From Streptomyces sp. CB01580 (GTDB lineage: Bacteria; Actinomycetota; Actinomycetes; Streptomycetales; Streptomycetaceae): a stretch of DNA of 64,000 bases. Shown here piece by piece: positions 18,341 to 25,226 of this stretch. The stretch covers positions 136,411 through 200,410 of the forward strand of contig NZ_LIXJ01000016.1 of assembly GCF_001905795.1 (NCBI RefSeq), given 5' to 3'. Positions within the stretch are counted from its first letter, which is position 1. Every line of letters starts with the position of its first letter. The notes beneath the pieces are model-generated. The model made no database searches. It was not told the origin of the DNA and worked only from the letters and a program-made list of their open reading frames with translations. The position numbers and the translations under genes were made by a program.

Positions 18341-19543
18341 ATGACTGCCCGCGCCGCTGACCGGACCCGTTACGACCGGGCCACCGCCCATCTGGACGCC
18401 CCGCTCGCCGTCGTCGACCTGGACGCGTTCGACGCCAACGCCGACGACCTGGTGCGCCGTTCCGGCGGCAAACCGATCCGGGTCGCGAGCAAGTCCGTGC
18501 GCTGCCGGGCCCTGTTGGAACGGGTGCTGGCCCGGCCCGGGTTCGCCGGGATCATGTCGTTCACGCTGGCCGAGTCGCTGTGGCTGGCGCGGGCCGGATT
18601 CGACGACGTGCTGCTGGCCTATCCGTCGGCCGACCGGGCCGGCTTCGCGGAGCTGGCCGCCGACCCGAAGCTCGCCGCGACCGTGACGGTGATGGTGGAC
18701 GACCACGCGCAGCTGGAGCTGATCGACGCGGCACGGGCCGGCGGCCGGGAGGAGATCCGGGTCTGTCTCGAACTGGACACCTCGCTGCGTCTGCTGGGCG
18801 GCCGGGTGCGGATCGGCGCCCGCCGCTCGCCGCTGCGGACGCCCGCCCGACTGGCCGAGCTGGCACGCTCGGTGGTGCGCAGGCCCGGCTTCCGGCTGGT
18901 GGGTCTGATGGCGTACGAGGGGCACATCGCCGGGGTGGGGGACGCGGTCGCGGGGCATCCGCTGCGCTCGCGGGCGGTCCGGCTGATGCAGGCCACGAGC
19001 CGCAGGGAGCTGGTCGTGCGGCGGGCCGAGTCGGTGCGGGCCGTGCGGGCGGTCGCTCCGGACCTGGAGTTCGTGAACGGCGGCGGCACCGGCAGTGTGC
19101 AGCACACGGCGGCGGAGCGGGCGGTGACGGAGATCGCGGCCGGGTCGGGGCTGTTCGTGCCCCGGCTGTTCGACAACTACACGTCGTTCACTGCGCGTCC
19201 GGCGGCGCTGTTCGCCCAGCCGGTGGTGCGCCGCCCGGAGGCGGGGGTGGTGACCGTGCTCGGCGGCGGCTACCCGGCGTCCGGCCCCGCGGGGCCGGAC
19301 CGGCTGCCGGTCCCGTATCTGCCGGAGGGCCTGGGCTACGACCCCCAGGAGGGGCCCGGCGAGGTGCAGACGCCGCTGCTGGGTTCACCGGCCGACGATC
19401 TGCTGATCGGCGACAAGGTGTGGTTCCGGCACGCGAAGGCCGGTGAACTGTGCGAGCGCTTCGACGTGTTGCGGCTGGTCGAGGGCGACCGGGTGACGGC
19501 GACGGTGCCGACGTACCGGGGCGAGGGCCGTACGTTCCTCTGA
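18341..19543 (+). CDS. Amino acid deaminase/aldolase (alanine racemase-fold)
   Basis: 400 residues. The N-terminal PLP barrel of the alanine racemase superfamily carries the PLP lysine in IRVASKSVRC. HIAGVGD and FVNGGGTGSV are typical of D-threonine aldolase / D-serine dehydratase-like enzymes, and a C-terminal beta domain (IGDKVWFRHAKAGELCERFD) provides the metal-site His and Cys. It probably acts on a D-amino acid or hydroxy-amino acid; the exact substrate is not readable. The ATG lies 40 bp after an AT-poor promoter region. Confidence 0.82.
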   Translation: MTARAADRTRYDRATAHLDAPLAVVDLDAFDANADDLVRRSGGKPIRVASKSVRCRALLERVLARPGFAGIMSFTLAESLWLARAGFDDVLLAYPSADRAGFAELAADPKLAATVTVMVDDHAQLELIDAARAGGREEIRVCLELDTSLRLLGGRVRIGARRSPLRTPARLAELARSVVRRPGFRLVGLMAYEGHIAGVGDAVAGHPLRSRAVRLMQATSRRELVVRRAESVRAVRAVAPDLEFVNGGGTGSVQHTAAERAVTEIAAGSGLFVPRLFDNYTSFTARPAALFAQPVVRRPEAGVVTVLGGGYPASGPAGPDRLPVPYLPEGLGYDPQEGPGEVQTPLLGSPADDLLIGDKVWFRHAKAGELCERFDVLRLVEGDRVTATVPTYRGEGRTFL

Positions 19544-19695
19544 GTTCGGCGGGCGTCGCGCGGCGGGGGCCGGGGCGCGCGTCTCGCGGCGTCGTCGTCG
19601 GTCGCCGATGCCCCGTGTCGGCCCGGTCCTCCGCCCTGCGATGCGCGCACCCCGGCCCCGCTCCTGCTCCCGTGCTGCCCACTGCCGGACCCTCT

Positions 19696-19717
19696 AAGGT
19701 ATGCAAGAGAACCTTTG
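19696..19717. promoter_or_regulatory. Candidate FadR-type operator, own promoter
   Basis: An imperfect dyad AAGGT...ACCTT just before the regulator gene. Its reverse strand reads CAAAGGTTCTCTTGC, close to CAAAGGTATTCTCTGCC at 20575-20591 before the hydrolase gene. The shared word points to one regulator acting at both. Confidence 0.4.
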
Positions 19718-19739
19718 ATTGCGAAGGGAACCACGGGGC

Positions 19740-20468
19740 GTGGCCGAGGAAAACGAGTTCACCGACCGTCTGCTGCCCGTGCTCCGGCCGGTCCGGGCGG
19801 GCAACGGCTTCGAGGAGGCGCTGGAGCAGATCCTCCAGGTGGTCAGGCTGGGCCTGGTGCCGGGCGGCGGGCGGTTGCCGGCCGAGCGCGAACTGGCCGA
19901 ACTGCTGGGGATCAGCCGGGTCACGCTGCGCGAGGTGCTGAAGGTGCTGCACGACCAGGGCCTGGTGGAGAGCAGGCGGGGGCGGTACGGCGGCACGTTC
20001 GTGGTGCCCCGGTGCGCCGGGGCGGGCGAGGCGGAGCTGCGCCGGAAGGTGGAGTCGGTCGACCTGGACGACGCGCTGCGCTTCCGTGAGGTGCTGGAGG
20101 CCGGAGCGGCCGGGCTCTGCGCCGAACAGGGGGTGACGGACGCGGGCGTGCAGCGGCTGCGGGCTGCTCTGGCGGCGACGCACGAGGCTCCTCTGCCCGA
20201 ATACCGCAGGCGCGACACCCTCTTCCATCTGACCCTGGCCGAACTCGCCGGCTCGCCCTCGCTGACCGCGCAGTACGCGGCGGTCCGGGCCACGGTGAAC
20301 GACCTGCTGGACTGCATACCCCTGCTGGTGCGGAACCTGGAGCATTCCCAGCACCAGCACACGAGCATCGTCGAGGCGGTCCTGGACGGGGACGCGGAGG
20401 CCGCGCGCGCGGTGACGCGCGAGCACTGCGACGGTACGGCCGCGCTGCTGCGCGGCTTTCTGGCCTGA
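19740..20468 (+). CDS. FadR-subfamily GntR regulator
   Basis: 242 residues. A winged helix (about 25-90, RLPAERELAELLGISRVTLREVLKVL) precedes an all-helical FCD effector domain (FREVLEAGAAGLCAEQG, FHLTLAELAG, EHSQHQHTSIVEAVLDGD) whose Asp/His residues usually coordinate a metal that binds a carboxylate ligand. GTG 19740 follows GAAGGGA. In streptomycetes such regulators often accompany gamma-glutamyl polyamine or ethanolamine genes; the hydrolase downstream fits that. Confidence 0.87.
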   Translation: MAEENEFTDRLLPVLRPVRAGNGFEEALEQILQVVRLGLVPGGGRLPAERELAELLGISRVTLREVLKVLHDQGLVESRRGRYGGTFVVPRCAGAGEAELRRKVESVDLDDALRFREVLEAGAAGLCAEQGVTDAGVQRLRAALAATHEAPLPEYRRRDTLFHLTLAELAGSPSLTAQYAAVRATVNDLLDCIPLLVRNLEHSQHQHTSIVEAVLDGDAEAARAVTREHCDGTAALLRGFLA

Positions 20469-20574
20469 GCCTCCCGGCGCGAGCCGCCGAGGCCCCCGCC
20501 CGGGCTCGCGGGGTTCCCGGCCCGAGCGGCCGGCGCCGGGACCGGGCCGCCCGGGCGGTGATCCCGCCCGATCC

Positions 20575-20601
20575 CAAAGGTATTCTCTGCCACCATTGGC
20601 A
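20575..20601. promoter_or_regulatory. Candidate operator/promoter of the gamma-glutamyl hydrolase gene
   Basis: CAAAGGTATTCTCTGCC repeats the word found before the FadR-type gene and contains the possible -10 TATTCT. A second dyad TGCCA-CCAT-TGGCA (20588-20601) follows. Confidence 0.35.
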
Positions 20602-20656
20602 TGATGGAACCGAGCCCGCCGCCCGCCCAGCGGCGGCCGACCGGAGGGACCGCCCC

Positions 20657-21412
20657 GTGTCCGAACCTCTCATCGGCGTCTCCACCTACCTGGAACCTGC
20701 GGCCCGCTGGGGCGTCTGGGAACTGCCCGCCGCGCTCCTCCCCGCCGCCTATCCGCGCATGATCCAGCGCTCGGGCGGCCTGGCCGTGCTGCTCCCGCCG
20801 GACGCCCCGGCCCGGGCCGCAGCCGCCGTGGCACGGCTGGACGGTCTCGTCGTCGCGGGCGGCGCGGACGTGGAGCCGGCCCTGTACGGCGCGGAGCGCG
20901 ACTTCAGGACGGGCCCTCCCGCCGAGGAACGCGACATCTGGGAGACGGCCCTGATCCGGGCCGCGCTGGAGCGCGGCACCCCGCTGCTCGGCGTCTGCCG
21001 CGGCATGCAGCTGCTCAACGTGACGCTCGGGGGCACCCTGACCCAGCACCTCGACGGGCACGGCGGACCGCTGGGAGCGGCCGGGGCCCTCGGTTCGCAC
21101 CCGGTCGTCCCCGTGGCGGGGACGCTCTACGCGTCGATCGTGCCGGAGGAGAGCGCCGTCCCCACCTACCACCACCAGTGCGTACGACGGCTCGCCCCGG
21201 GCCTGGTGGCCTCGGCGCACGCGGCGGACGGCACGGTCGAGGCGGTCGAGCTGCCCGGGTCCCCGTGGGTCCTCGGGGTGCAGTGGCATCCGGAGATGGG
21301 CGAGGACCTGCGGCTGGCACGGGCACTGGTGGCGGCGGCCACGACATCCCGCCCGGTCGCGGCCCGTGCACCGTTGGAGGGCCTCGCCCCGCCGCGGCGA
21401 ACGGGCGACTGA
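20657..21412 (+). CDS. Gamma-glutamyl-gamma-aminobutyrate hydrolase family protein
   Basis: 251 residues, class I glutamine amidotransferase fold. Nucleophile Cys114 lies in LLGVCRGMQLLN; the catalytic His-Glu is in VLGVQWHPEM, and GGADVEPALYG is the PuuD-type oxyanion loop. It hydrolyses the gamma-glutamyl amide bond formed on amines such as GABA or ethanolamine. GTG 20657 is preceded by GGAGGGA. The ligase that would make its substrate is not in the window. Confidence 0.87.
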   Translation: MSEPLIGVSTYLEPAARWGVWELPAALLPAAYPRMIQRSGGLAVLLPPDAPARAAAAVARLDGLVVAGGADVEPALYGAERDFRTGPPAEERDIWETALIRAALERGTPLLGVCRGMQLLNVTLGGTLTQHLDGHGGPLGAAGALGSHPVVPVAGTLYASIVPEESAVPTYHHQCVRRLAPGLVASAHAADGTVEAVELPGSPWVLGVQWHPEMGEDLRLARALVAAATTSRPVAARAPLEGLAPPRRTGD

Positions 21413-21460
21413 CCGGCGGGCGGGACGCACCACCGGCTCCGCGGGCGGCCCCGCCCGCCC

Positions 21461-22393
21461 TCAGTGCGGCCGGACGTCCCGCGCCGTCAGGGACAGCAGA
21501 TCGCGCGCCGGGCCCGTGGGGCGATGGCCGGAGGGCCACACCGCGCGCAACTGGCGCCGCAGCCGCATGCCGCCGATCGGGATCTTCACCAGCCGCCGGG
21601 CGGACAGTTCCTCGCCCACCGCCAGTTCGCTGAGCACGCACGGTCCGGCCCCACTCTGGGCCGCGCCCTTCACCGCGGTCGTCGAGGAGAGTTCGAGCAG
21701 GGGCACGGCGAGCCCGCCGTGCGCGGCCAGGGCCGCGTCCAGGACCTGGCGGGTCCCGGAGCCCGGCTCCCGCAGCACCAGGGGGGTCGCGGCGAGTTCG
21801 CGCGGGGTCAGCGGGGTGCGGCGGCGGGCCCACGCGTGGGACGGGGCGACCACGACGACGAGGCGGTCGTGGGCGATGACCGTGCCGTCGAGCCCCGCCG
21901 GCACCGACAGGCCCTCCACGAACCCGAGATCGGCCTCCCCGGCGAGCAGCCGCCCCGCGACCGCCGCCGAGTTCCCGGCGAGCAGCGAGACCGCGGTGTC
22001 CGGCCGCTCGGCGCGCAGCGCCATCAGCCAGCCCGGCAGCAGGTACTCGGCGATGGTCATGGAGGCGGCGATCCGCAGCCGGGAGTCCCGGCGGTCGCGC
22101 AGCGCCTGCGTACCGGCGTCGAACGCCTCGGCCGCCTCGACGATCCTGCGCGCCCAGTCGGTGACCAGCGCGCCCGCGTCGGTGAGCCGGGAACCACGCG
22201 GTGAACGGTCCAGCAGGGCCAGGCCGAGCTGCCGCTCCATGGACCGGATCCGGCTGCTGGCCGCGGGCTGGGTGACCCCGACCTCGCGGGCCGCGCGCCC
22301 CAGGCTGCCGTGCCGGGCGACGGCGAGCAGCAGCTCCAGCGCGCCGAGGTCGGGAACCCGGTGGGAGAGCGGAACATGCGTGCCGGTGGTCAT
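21461..22393 (-). CDS. LysR-family transcriptional regulator
   Basis: 310 residues. The N-terminal HTH (ALELLLAVARHGSLGRAAREVGVTQPAASSRIRSME) is followed by a two-lobed effector domain (RIAASMTIAEYLLPGWL, LREPGSGTRQVLDAAL) of the CysB/CbbR type. It is divergent from a TDT-family transporter with 70 bp between starts, and the dyads there suggest control of both genes. The ligand is unknown; sulfur compounds or dicarboxylates are plausible from the neighbour. Confidence 0.9.
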   Translation of the reverse strand: MTTGTHVPLSHRVPDLGALELLLAVARHGSLGRAAREVGVTQPAASSRIRSMERQLGLALLDRSPRGSRLTDAGALVTDWARRIVEAAEAFDAGTQALRDRRDSRLRIAASMTIAEYLLPGWLMALRAERPDTAVSLLAGNSAAVAGRLLAGEADLGFVEGLSVPAGLDGTVIAHDRLVVVVAPSHAWARRRTPLTPRELAATPLVLREPGSGTRQVLDAALAAHGGLAVPLLELSSTTAVKGAAQSGAGPCVLSELAVGEELSARRLVKIPIGGMRLRRQLRAVWPSGHRPTGPARDLLSLTARDVRPH

Positions 22394-22415
22394 AAATCCA
22401 GCTTATGGCCTCATA
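22392..22415. promoter_or_regulatory. LysR-type dyads between regulator and transporter
   Basis: ATAA-N7-TTAT at 22392-22406 (fits T-N11-A) overlaps the LysR start codon, and TATG-N4-CATA at 22404-22415 follows. Both are AT-rich islands in GC-rich DNA between divergent starts. Confidence 0.45.
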
Positions 22416-22463
22416 GGGACGGAGTCCCTGGTGGGGTTCCGCGCTCCTTCCGAGAATCGTGGC

Positions 22464-23642
22464 ATGGCCATCTTTTCGCAGCCCCGGCAATCCGACGTCC
22501 CACAGCCGACCGGGCGGTCCGCCGCCCCTCGACCGGACGCCCCGCCCCTCCCCCGGCTGCGGCACATCGGCCCCAACTGGTACGCGAGTGTCATGGGCAC
22601 CTCGATCGTGGCGAGCGCGGGGGTCGCGCTGCCGGTGAGCGTTCCGGGGCTGCGGGGCGCCTGCACGGTGGTGTGGGCGCTCGCGACGGTCATGCTGGCC
22701 GTGGTGCTCGTGGCCCGCGCCGGGCACTGGGCCGCCCATCGCGACCAGGCCCGCCGTCATCTGCTGGACCCGGCCGTCGCCCCGTTCTACGGCTGTCTCT
22801 CGATGGCGCTGCTGGCCGTCGGGGGCTCGACGATGGTGGTCGGCCGGGACGTCGTCGGACACGGGGCGGCCGTGGCCCTGGACGCCGTGCTGTACACGGC
22901 GGGCACGGTGATCGGGCTGGTGGCCGCGGTCGCGGTGCCGTACCTGATGGTCGCGCGCCACCGGATCGAGGCCGGCACCGCCTCGCCGGTGTGGCTGCTG
23001 CCGGTGGTGGCCCCGATGGTCTCCGCGGCGCTCGGCCCACTGCTGATCCCCGAGCTGCCCGCCGGGCAGTGGCGCCAGGCGATGCTGCTGGCCTGCTACG
23101 CGATGTTCGGGCTGAGCCTGCTGGCCACACTGGTGATGCTGCCGCTGGTCTTCGCCCGGCTGGTCCACCAGGGTCCGCTGCCGCTCGCGCTGACGCCCAC
23201 GTTGTTCCTGGTCCTCGGGCCGCTGGGCCAGTCGACGACGGCGGTCGGCCAGCTCGCCGATGTGGCGGAGGGGACGGTCCCGGCGCCGTACGCCGCGGGC
23301 TTCGAGGCGTTCGCCGTGCTCTACGGGGTGCCGGTGATGGGTTTCGCGCTGATGTGGCTGGCCCTGGCGTCCGCCCTGGTGGTGCGCGCGATTCGCAACG
23401 GCATGCCCTTCGCCATGACGTGGTGGGGCTTCACCTTCCCGGTCGGCACGTGCGTCACGGGCGCCGCGGGGCTGGCCCGGCACACCGGCCTCGACGCGTA
23501 CACCTGGCTGGCCGTCGCGCTGTACGCACTGCTGGTGACGGCATGGGCGGTGGCGGGGGCGCGGACGCTGCGCGGGCTGCTCAGCGGAGCGCTGCTCGCA
23601 GCTCCGCAGGCGCCCGCAGCAGCGACGGCCCGTACCACGTGA
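22464..23642 (+). CDS. TDT/TehA-SLAC1 family transporter
   Basis: 392 residues with about ten membrane helices after a cytoplasmic Pro-rich N-terminus. IGPNWYASVMGTSIVASAGVAL and MPFAMTWWGFTFPVGTC are signatures of the tellurite-resistance / dicarboxylate (TDT) family, which includes anion channels and sulfite or malate exporters. The last 62 bases overlap the 3' end of the convergent metal-receptor gene. ATG 22464 starts MAIFSQP. Confidence 0.87.
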   Translation: MAIFSQPRQSDVPQPTGRSAAPRPDAPPLPRLRHIGPNWYASVMGTSIVASAGVALPVSVPGLRGACTVVWALATVMLAVVLVARAGHWAAHRDQARRHLLDPAVAPFYGCLSMALLAVGGSTMVVGRDVVGHGAAVALDAVLYTAGTVIGLVAAVAVPYLMVARHRIEAGTASPVWLLPVVAPMVSAALGPLLIPELPAGQWRQAMLLACYAMFGLSLLATLVMLPLVFARLVHQGPLPLALTPTLFLVLGPLGQSTTAVGQLADVAEGTVPAPYAAGFEAFAVLYGVPVMGFALMWLALASALVVRAIRNGMPFAMTWWGFTFPVGTCVTGAAGLARHTGLDAYTWLAVALYALLVTAWAVAGARTLRGLLSGALLAAPQAPAAATARTT

Positions 23643-24297
23643 GATACCGCCCGTCGACGAGTGCGGCGGGCAGCGCCGGGAATGCCTCCGGCCCGTCGTC
23701 CGCCGTGAAGCGGTACGGCTCGTCGGGCAGGACCACCAGATCGGCGCCGGCCGCGTTCAGCCGGTCGAGGGGAATCCGGGGGTAGCGCTCGGCGTGGCCC
23801 GCGTAGACGTTGTCGACGCCGAGCCTGGACAGCAGGTCACCGGCGAAGGTGTCGCGGCCCAGCACCATCCAGGGCCTGCGCCAGACGGGCACGACCGCAC
23901 GGCGCGGGGCCCGGGGCGGGGGCAGCGCGGCCCAGGCGGCCTCGGCCTCGTCCAGCCAGCGCGGCCGGGGCGCGCCGCAGGCGGCGGCCAGGGCCCGCTC
24001 CAGCTCCTCGAACGCCTGGTCGAGGGTGCGGATCTCGGTGACGAGCACCTCGACACCGGCGTCCCGGAGCGCCGCGAGGTCCGGGGCGCGGTTCTCCTCC
24101 TCGTTGGCGAGGACGAGGTCGGGCCGCAGCGCGACGATCGCGGCCACGTCGGGGTTCTTGGTGCCGCCGACGCGGGCGGCGGTCAGCCCGGCGGGGTGGG
24201 TGCACCAGTCGGTGACGCCGACGAGCCGGCCGGGGGCGGTGACGGCCACGGCCTCGGTGAGCGAGGGCACCAGGGAGACGACGCGCACGACGGACAC
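23581..24297 (-). CDS. Helical-backbone metal receptor / cobalamin-binding-like protein
   Basis: 238 residues of the TroA/BtuF fold: RVVSLVPSLTEAVAVTAPGRLVGVTDWCTHP, VGGTKNPDVAAIVALRPDLVLANEEENR, then the long linking helix and LGRDTFAGDLLSRLGVDNVYA. No signal peptide or lipobox is seen, so unlike ABC-transporter receptors it may work in the cytoplasm. No permease or ATPase is beside it. It starts 3 bp after the XRE-cupin gene, so they form an operon, and its 3' end overlaps the transporter gene at 22464-23642. Confidence 0.8.
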   Translation of the reverse strand: MSVVRVVSLVPSLTEAVAVTAPGRLVGVTDWCTHPAGLTAARVGGTKNPDVAAIVALRPDLVLANEEENRAPDLAALRDAGVEVLVTEIRTLDQAFEELERALAAACGAPRPRWLDEAEAAWAALPPPRAPRRAVVPVWRRPWMVLGRDTFAGDLLSRLGVDNVYAGHAERYPRIPLDRLNAAGADLVVLPDEPYRFTADDGPEAFPALPAALVDGRYLTWYGPSLLRAPAELRAALR

Positions 24298-24300
24298 CTC

Positions 24301-24939
24301 TCAGCGGCGCGGGTCGACGGTCGCGTCGATGTGCTCGGCGACCGCGACAACCAGCAGCCGCGTGCCGGGCGTCGTGGCCCGCCAGCGGTGCCGCACCCCG
24401 CCGGACAGGAACAGCGTGTCGCCCTCCTCCAAGCGGTACGCCCGCCCTTCCGCCTCCACCTCCGCGGCGCCCCGCACCACGTACATCACCTCGTCGTTGC
24501 GGTGCTGGAACTCGCGCCCGAGGTCGAGTTCGCCGGTGAACTCCAGGGCGCTGAGCTGGTGGCGTCCGCGCACCACCCTGCGCACCCCGTCGACCGCGCC
24601 GCTCCCCTCGTGTCCGCCGGCCTCATCGGTCCCCCGGCGGTCGCCGTGGCGCCCGGCGACCGCTCCGGTCCCGGCGTCCGCCCGGCTCCCGGCCGCCCGT
24701 ACGACGTCGACGGCGCGTGCCGAGTCCGCGGCGGCGCGCAGCCGGGCCGGGGTGGTCTCCAGAGCTCCGGCGACCCGGTCCAGGGACCGGGTGCTGGGGC
24801 GCGCCCGCTCGTTCTCGATCTGGCTGAGGAACGGCACGGACAGACCGCTGCGCGTCGCGACCGCGGCCAGTGTGAGCCCCAGGGACCTGCGCCTTCGGCG
24901 GATCGCGGCGCCCACGCGGAGTGTTTCCTTCTCGTCCAT
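24301..24939 (-). CDS. XRE-family regulator with cupin domain
   Basis: 212 residues. An N-terminal lambda-repressor-like HTH (about 7-65, LGLTLAAVATRSGLSVPFLSQIENERARPS), a variable charged linker, then a cupin_2 barrel (about 130-205, QHRNDEVMYVVRGAAEVEAEG, GDTLFLSGGVRHRWRAT). Such proteins sense small molecules and repress nearby genes. It is transcribed with the metal-receptor gene 3 bp downstream. The linker is longer than usual. Confidence 0.87.
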   Translation of the reverse strand: MDEKETLRVGAAIRRRRRSLGLTLAAVATRSGLSVPFLSQIENERARPSTRSLDRVAGALETTPARLRAAADSARAVDVVRAAGSRADAGTGAVAGRHGDRRGTDEAGGHEGSGAVDGVRRVVRGRHQLSALEFTGELDLGREFQHRNDEVMYVVRGAAEVEAEGRAYRLEEGDTLFLSGGVRHRWRATTPGTRLLVVAVAEHIDATVDPRR

Positions 24940-25160
24940 GTGCGGCTCCCTCCCGACTCGTCATCCTTCCGGTTGTCGGCGCATTCCGCACATGGTTGCG
25001 CGAGATCGGCCGGTTAGGGCCCCTCCGGGCGGTTCCGCACGGACCGGCGTGCGGCTTCCGCACGACCCGCGTACGCCCTGCGGACGGGACCGGAGGACGG
25101 CTTCCGGACCGCCGGTCCCCGGCCCTGGGACCAACCCTCCCCCGGTCCTGGGGCAACGGA

Positions 25161-25196
25161 AAGGGGTGGGCCCGCCCGTGGCGGTGCCCACCCCTT
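25161..25196 (-). terminator. Terminator of the osmoprotectant ABC operon
   Basis: AAGGGGTGGGC (25161-25171) pairs exactly with GCCCACCCCTT (25186-25196), 30 bp past the stop of the fused permease gene. Confidence 0.75.
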
Positions 25197-25226
25197 CCCC
25201 GGTGTCGCGGAGTCCCTGTCCGGGCC

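Noticed and set aside
23581..24939. A complete metal or cobalamin ABC importer
   Set aside because: No permease or ATPase gene adjoins and the receptor lacks a signal peptide.
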